Source: an uncultured Clostridia bacterium
Lineage (GTDB): Bacteria > Bacillota > Clostridia > Peptostreptococcales > Acidaminobacteraceae
Direction of reading: 5' to 3'
DNA: 16,938 bases
Assembly (NCBI GenBank): GCA_945950065.1
Contig: CAMFGQ010000018.1
Span: 1 to 16,938 of the forward strand
Both the position numbers and the translations under genes were made by a program. How positions within the stretch are numbered: the stretch's first letter is position 1; every line of letters starts with the position of its first letter. This document shows, piece after piece, positions 13,482 to 16,938 of this stretch. The notes under the pieces were generated by a model that was not told the origin of the DNA, did not search any database, and saw only the letters and a program-made list of their open reading frames with translations.

Positions 13482-15178
13482 AAGAGCTCCTGGTCCTTGT
13501 AAAAAAAGATCTGCTCACGGATTATCCCCTTCTTACGAGTCCTTCAGCAGCATTAAAAGATAAGAAACTCCGCAATAAAGCTCTTCTACAGCCCTTAGCT
13601 TGGGCCATTATGGCTTTTTATCTGTGGATGTTTTCAAAGCCGATCCTAAGTCTTTACGATGCCTATAAAGCAATCGGTCAGCCTGGAGGTTTTCTTGCGC
13701 TGGGCTTTTTAAGCTTTATCATGATTTTGATTTTCTTTACTGTTCCCTACATTCTCAGTAAGATCTATTTCAGTAGAGATGTAGAGACCTTGATGAGCCT
13801 GCCCATTCGAAAGGAAAATATCCTTCGCAGTAAACTCCTTGCCATTAGCTTTAGTACGCTCTTTTTTGGTGTCATTACAGTCATTCCAGTGATGATCAAA
13901 TACGGAATTGAAGAAAAGAGCGGTATACTTTACTATCTCTATGGACTGATGGGGATTCTCTTCGTTTCCCTTAGCATCATCACCATGCTGAGCTTTATCT
14001 TGATTCTCATCATGAAATGGGTAGGGAAACTCCCAAAAGCGAAAAACATCCTTCAGTTTTTAGGGCTCTTTTTCGTTTTAGCCCTTTCTATTGGCGTTAA
14101 CATTTTCTTCCAAAGCCAAATCAATTACGAGAATCCCGATGCCACTCTAGATCTTGTGGCCAAAGGCTCCCAAGGATTGATCAACAAAATTCTGCCTGCT
14201 TTTCCCCAGGTCAAAGCACTGCTTTATGCCATGGAAAACAGCACCACCTTACAGGGATTTCTCTACTTTGCACTGAGTCTTGTGCTCTCCGTTGCACTAA
14301 TCTATCTTCTGACAAAACTCGCTTCACCACTGATGATCAGTAGTGTGTTAGAAAGTAAGAGCGTAGGTCAAAGGAAAAAAGCAAGGGGAGCAAAAGGAAA
14401 CAACAAAGTACGTCCTGTTTGGATAAGAATTCTCCAAAAAGAACTGAGCGATATCTTTAGAACACCACTCTATGCCTTTAATGTTCTCAGTGGAGGGATC
14501 ATTTTCCCGCTGATCTTGATTCTTCCTAACTATCTGCGCAGTGGACAAAGCATGAACCATCTTCTTGAGGTTGCAAGGGGTGTATGGAGCTATCTCCCCC
14601 TAGATCGTGTACAGTATGTTCTTGGTGGGATTGCCATTGGTCTTGTACTTGGTATGTTTATGGGATCCATCGGTTCACCCAATACAACCACCTTTTCAAG
14701 AGAAGGTAAGAATATTTGGCTGATGCAAACACTGCCTATTCGAGGCATAGAACAGCTTCTAGGAAGAGTAGGTTCAGGACTGATCATTCAAATGATCATC
14801 CTAACACCCGTTCTCCTTCTCGTGCTTTTGATCAAGCCACCAGCGCCTTTTTATCTTGGATTGCTTCTTGGAAGCCTTCTTTCGGGAATCTTTGTCTCCA
14901 TGCTGGGGCTTATGATTGATGTGGTAAAACCAAAACTCAACTGGGACAACCCCCAAGAAGCCATGAAGCAAAACTTCAACGTCTTTTTAGGGATGGTGTT
15001 AAGCTGGGGTTATTTAGCACTGATTGGCTTTATCCTCTACAAAAGGATGGATCGCATTCTCGCTGGGGATATTCTCCTGCCTGCGCTGATCATTATCTTA
15101 AGCCAGCTGATCATTCCAGCAGTCCTCGCTGTTGTCTTTGTCAAAAGCTATAACAAACTGCTTCTTCGCATGAATTAA
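13478..15178 (+). CDS. ABC transporter permease, large putative exporter subunit
   Basis: This 566-residue hydrophobic protein has about ten to twelve predicted membrane helices in two halves, split by a basic cytoplasmic stretch near residues 285-325 (ESKSVGQRKKARGAKGNNK). The N-terminus is a cytoplasmic KELLVLVKKDL segment, a common lead-in of ABC-2 permeases. The sequence matches the general layout of large Firmicutes permeases whose ATPase is encoded just upstream, as here. The length is about twice that of a classical six-helix ABC-2 permease, so the two halves may form the whole membrane part. It starts at the ATG inside the 4-base overlap with the ATPase gene. The substrate is unknown; drug, lantibiotic or lipid export are all possible. 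Confidence 0.85.
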   Translation: MKELLVLVKKDLLTDYPLLTSPSAALKDKKLRNKALLQPLAWAIMAFYLWMFSKPILSLYDAYKAIGQPGGFLALGFLSFIMILIFFTVPYILSKIYFSRDVETLMSLPIRKENILRSKLLAISFSTLFFGVITVIPVMIKYGIEEKSGILYYLYGLMGILFVSLSIITMLSFILILIMKWVGKLPKAKNILQFLGLFFVLALSIGVNIFFQSQINYENPDATLDLVAKGSQGLINKILPAFPQVKALLYAMENSTTLQGFLYFALSLVLSVALIYLLTKLASPLMISSVLESKSVGQRKKARGAKGNNKVRPVWIRILQKELSDIFRTPLYAFNVLSGGIIFPLILILPNYLRSGQSMNHLLEVARGVWSYLPLDRVQYVLGGIAIGLVLGMFMGSIGSPNTTTFSREGKNIWLMQTLPIRGIEQLLGRVGSGLIIQMIILTPVLLLVLLIKPPAPFYLGLLLGSLLSGIFVSMLGLMIDVVKPKLNWDNPQEAMKQNFNVFLGMVLSWGYLALIGFILYKRMDRILAGDILLPALIIILSQLIIPAVLAVVFVKSYNKLLLRMN

Positions 15179-15188
15179 GGAGATGAAC

Positions 15189-15881
15189 ATGCTTTGTCGA
15201 TCAAGAGTTGAAAAGAAAAGAGTGGAGATAGGAGAGATTCCTGCCATTTACTATACCCCCATGGATGTAGAGTCACTGGGTACAGTAATCCACTACCATG
15301 GCTGGAGTAGCCAAAAAGAAAACCATGATCTCATGGCATCAAACCTCTGTGCTGCTGGCTACACTGTACTTGTTCCTGACGGACTCTACCATGGAGAACG
15401 AGGTAATCTTGACTATGAAGAAGAATTCGAAAAAATCCTCGACGTCATCCTTCAGAGCATCAAAGAATTTCCTCTCCTCTACAAGTGGTTAAAGCCAAAA
15501 AAACTTGCCATCACCGGTCACTCCATGGGGAGCATGATCGCAGCAGGTCTTTTTCACTCCATAGAGTCCATTGATAAAGCAGCCGTTATCAATGGTTACT
15601 GTAACTTTAAGGAGGGCTTTCAAGAGGCAGAAAACATTCCCGAAGAACTCCTTCAGTATGATCCCATGCTTCATTTAGACAAGGTAGGAGAGAGAAAACT
15701 CCTAATTCTTCACGGTGATGCAGACTCATCGGTCTCCATTGACATCCAAAGGGACTATGTGAATAGAGCAAAGGACTCCTTTAAAGAGGGACATCTCATC
15801 TATGAAGAAATGCCCAACTTAAATCACTACATTACCTTATCGATGCTCCAAAGGACCATTGCGTTTTTAAGAGAAGAGTAG
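15189..15881 (+). CDS. Alpha/beta hydrolase (YitV-like esterase)
   Basis: This 230-residue alpha/beta-hydrolase fold enzyme has the oxyanion motif YHGWSS, the nucleophile elbow GHSMGSM (Ser112 from this start), a likely acid Asp in LHGDADSSV, and the His in NLNHYIT near the C-terminus. The length fits small YitV/dienelactone-hydrolase-like proteins. An ATG at 15183 lies flush against the AAGGAG ribosome binding site (15177-15182), with zero spacing. The second ATG at 15189 is at the normal 6 bases, so I chose it. It is the third gene of the ABC operon, 10 bases after the permease stop, and could modify a compound handled by the transporter. The substrate is unknown. Confidence 0.88.
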   Translation: MLCRSRVEKKRVEIGEIPAIYYTPMDVESLGTVIHYHGWSSQKENHDLMASNLCAAGYTVLVPDGLYHGERGNLDYEEEFEKILDVILQSIKEFPLLYKWLKPKKLAITGHSMGSMIAAGLFHSIESIDKAAVINGYCNFKEGFQEAENIPEELLQYDPMLHLDKVGERKLLILHGDADSSVSIDIQRDYVNRAKDSFKEGHLIYEEMPNLNHYITLSMLQRTIAFLREE

Positions 15882-15907
15882 AAAAGCACCGCTTGGCGGT
15901 GCTTTTC
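15881..15907. terminator. Bidirectional terminator between convergent genes
   Basis: A perfect 12-bp stem (15881-15892 with 15896-15907) has a 3-base loop and runs of A and T at its base. The stop codon of the hydrolase (TAG, 15879-15881) ends at its first base. It can serve both the ABC operon and the flippase-like gene, whose stop is at 15918. Confidence 0.9.
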
Positions 15908-15917
15908 ACTAAACCCA

Positions 15918-16938
15918 TTAAGCAGCTAAATCCTGTCTTACAGGATAGAGCTTCTTGGAGACCTTGAGAGGTCTTCTTTTTTCTTCCCCAAAGAGAATCA
16001 AGGTAGAAATCCCCCCTAGAGCCACACCAAAGTAGAGACTGGTGATTCTTGTCAATGCCATGAGCACAAAGGCAGCATCTGTTGGCATCACCAGAGAATA
16101 AATAGCAAAGAGACTGGTCTCTGCAACGCCCAGTGCACCGGGTAGAGGCACCGACTCGAGAGCAAGAACAGCAACAGACTGTAGCGCTAGCATCTCCAAC
16201 AGGCTAATTCCCGAGAGGCCAAGGCCTTTATAGAGGAGAAAACTTGGAAGATAGCTAAAGAAGAAAAGAAGAACCAGAAGGCCACAGACTTGAAGAAGGA
16301 CAAGGGGCCTTCTTTTAAGGTGAAGGGCACAGCTATGGAAAAGATCCATTTGGTGATGGAACTTTTCTTCTAAAAGCTTTGGATCCTCCTTTTTACGAAA
16401 GAAAGAATAAAGCTTTATCGCAAAGTGAAGAAGCTTCGGTAGTAATCTTTTGGAAAAGATAAACAGAAGATAGTAGACCACCATCACAAGCTGAGCAAAC
16501 CCACCGTAAAGAAGAAGCAATTTTAATCCAGGAAGCTTCATCACCTTCTCCGTCACACCGAGGCTTATGGCACCGATTGCAATCAGTAGCATCACCATAT
16601 GGTAAAGGGTGTTAAAGGAGAGTAGACTTGCAATTCCCACACCTGCTGGAACACCTTGCTTATTCATGGCATAGAGTTGACCTGGTTGACCACCGCTTCC
16701 ACCTGGAGTCAGTGAGCTGCAATAAAAATCAGCCAGAGCCTGACGGTAACAAGAAAGCAGAGACAAGGGCGTGCCAAAGGAAGCCAAGAGTTTTTTAAAG
16801 GCAAAAGCTTCCATCAGCAGATAAAGGAGAAAGCTTCCTAGGGCTAAGGCTAGATACAGGGGATTAAGTTGTGTAAGAAGCTGTAAATCACCAGGTTTAT
16901 GTATTCTGAAGACTAGATAAACACTGAGAATCCCCAGA
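15918..16938 (-). CDS. Flippase-like / LPG synthase transmembrane family protein, 5' end outside window
   Basis: The frame is open to the right edge, giving 339 residues in the window. An ATG at 16814 is present, but the 41 codons before it read as a continuing membrane segment (LYLALALGSFLLYLLMEAF), so the true start lies outside. The protein is polytopic with about 7-8 helices and belongs to the lysylphosphatidylglycerol synthase transmembrane/UPF0104 family. The loop SLTPGGSGGQPGQLYAM matches the family's 'TP..tGGqP.q' signature, and PLPGALGVAETSLF matches the conserved 'PtPGG.G..E' region. Members include the flippase half of MprF and AglD/YbhN-like proteins. No aminoacyltransferase half is encoded downstream of the membrane part. 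It likely handles lipids or polyprenyl carriers at the membrane. Confidence 0.85.
   Translation of the reverse strand, partial: LGILSVYLVFRIHKPGDLQLLTQLNPLYLALALGSFLLYLLMEAFAFKKLLASFGTPLSLLSCYRQALADFYCSSLTPGGSGGQPGQLYAMNKQGVPAGVGIASLLSFNTLYHMVMLLIAIGAISLGVTEKVMKLPGLKLLLLYGGFAQLVMVVYYLLFIFSKRLLPKLLHFAIKLYSFFRKKEDPKLLEEKFHHQMDLFHSCALHLKRRPLVLLQVCGLLVLLFFFSYLPSFLLYKGLGLSGISLLEMLALQSVAVLALESVPLPGALGVAETSLFAIYSLVMPTDAAFVLMALTRITSLYFGVALGGISTLILFGEEKRRPLKVSKKLYPVRQDLAA

Noticed and set aside
1..16938. CRISPR arrays, tRNA or rRNA genes, insertion sequences
   Set aside because: I saw no spaced direct repeats, no cloverleaf-like or rRNA sequence and no transposase.

Overview
The window is about 16.9 kb of low-GC bacterial DNA. 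It has Firmicutes-style AGGAGG ribosome binding sites, frequent TTG/GTG starts, sigma-A and sigma-54 promoters and tight same-strand operons. The gene mix (TRAP transporter, PrpR-type sigma-54 activator, amino-acid/glyoxylate enzymes, YkuD L,D-transpeptidase, MprF-like membrane protein) best fits an anaerobic, amino-acid-using member of the Clostridia. I cannot name the species.

Left edge (1-2296): a large, visibly A+T-rich membrane protein of unknown function runs in from outside the window and ends at a strong hairpin terminator. The next ~370 bp hold no intact gene, but do hold a minus-strand decayed coding stretch that resembles the C-terminus of a Fic-family protein. This corner looks like accessory or decaying DNA.

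Centre (2240-11322, all minus strand): the core of the window is a seven-gene catabolic operon read leftwards. In transcription order it encodes a threonine-aldolase-family enzyme, a class V (glyoxylate-type) aminotransferase, a dihydroorotase/hydantoinase-like amidohydrolase, the three TRAP transporter subunits DctP-DctQ-DctM, and a YhcH/YiaL-family (NanQ-like) protein. Intergenic gaps are short or overlapping and the operon ends at a rho-independent terminator at 2243-2270. A well-matched sigma-54 promoter (9353-9368) lies just upstream of the first gene. Just upstream of that is a gene for a sigma-54 activator with a PrpR_N sensor, PAS, AAA+ and Fis-HTH domains. Together these suggest an inducible system that imports a carboxylate, opens a cyclic amide and feeds the product to PLP enzymes of glycine/glyoxylate metabolism. 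The substrate is not evident. The amidohydrolase keeps the metal ligands of type I dihydroorotase but has changed parts of its substrate pocket, so it is probably not a pyrimidine enzyme.

Right part (11323-16938): a membrane-anchored YkuD L,D-transpeptidase (minus) is divergent from a plus-strand operon of ABC ATPase, ABC permease and alpha/beta hydrolase, with two back-to-back sigma-A promoters whose -10 boxes overlap. A perfect-hexamer sigma-A promoter on the plus strand at 11407-11434 points antisense into the 3' end of the transpeptidase gene. A convergent bidirectional terminator (15881-15907) separates the ABC/hydrolase operon from a flippase-like (LPG synthase transmembrane family) gene that runs off the right edge.
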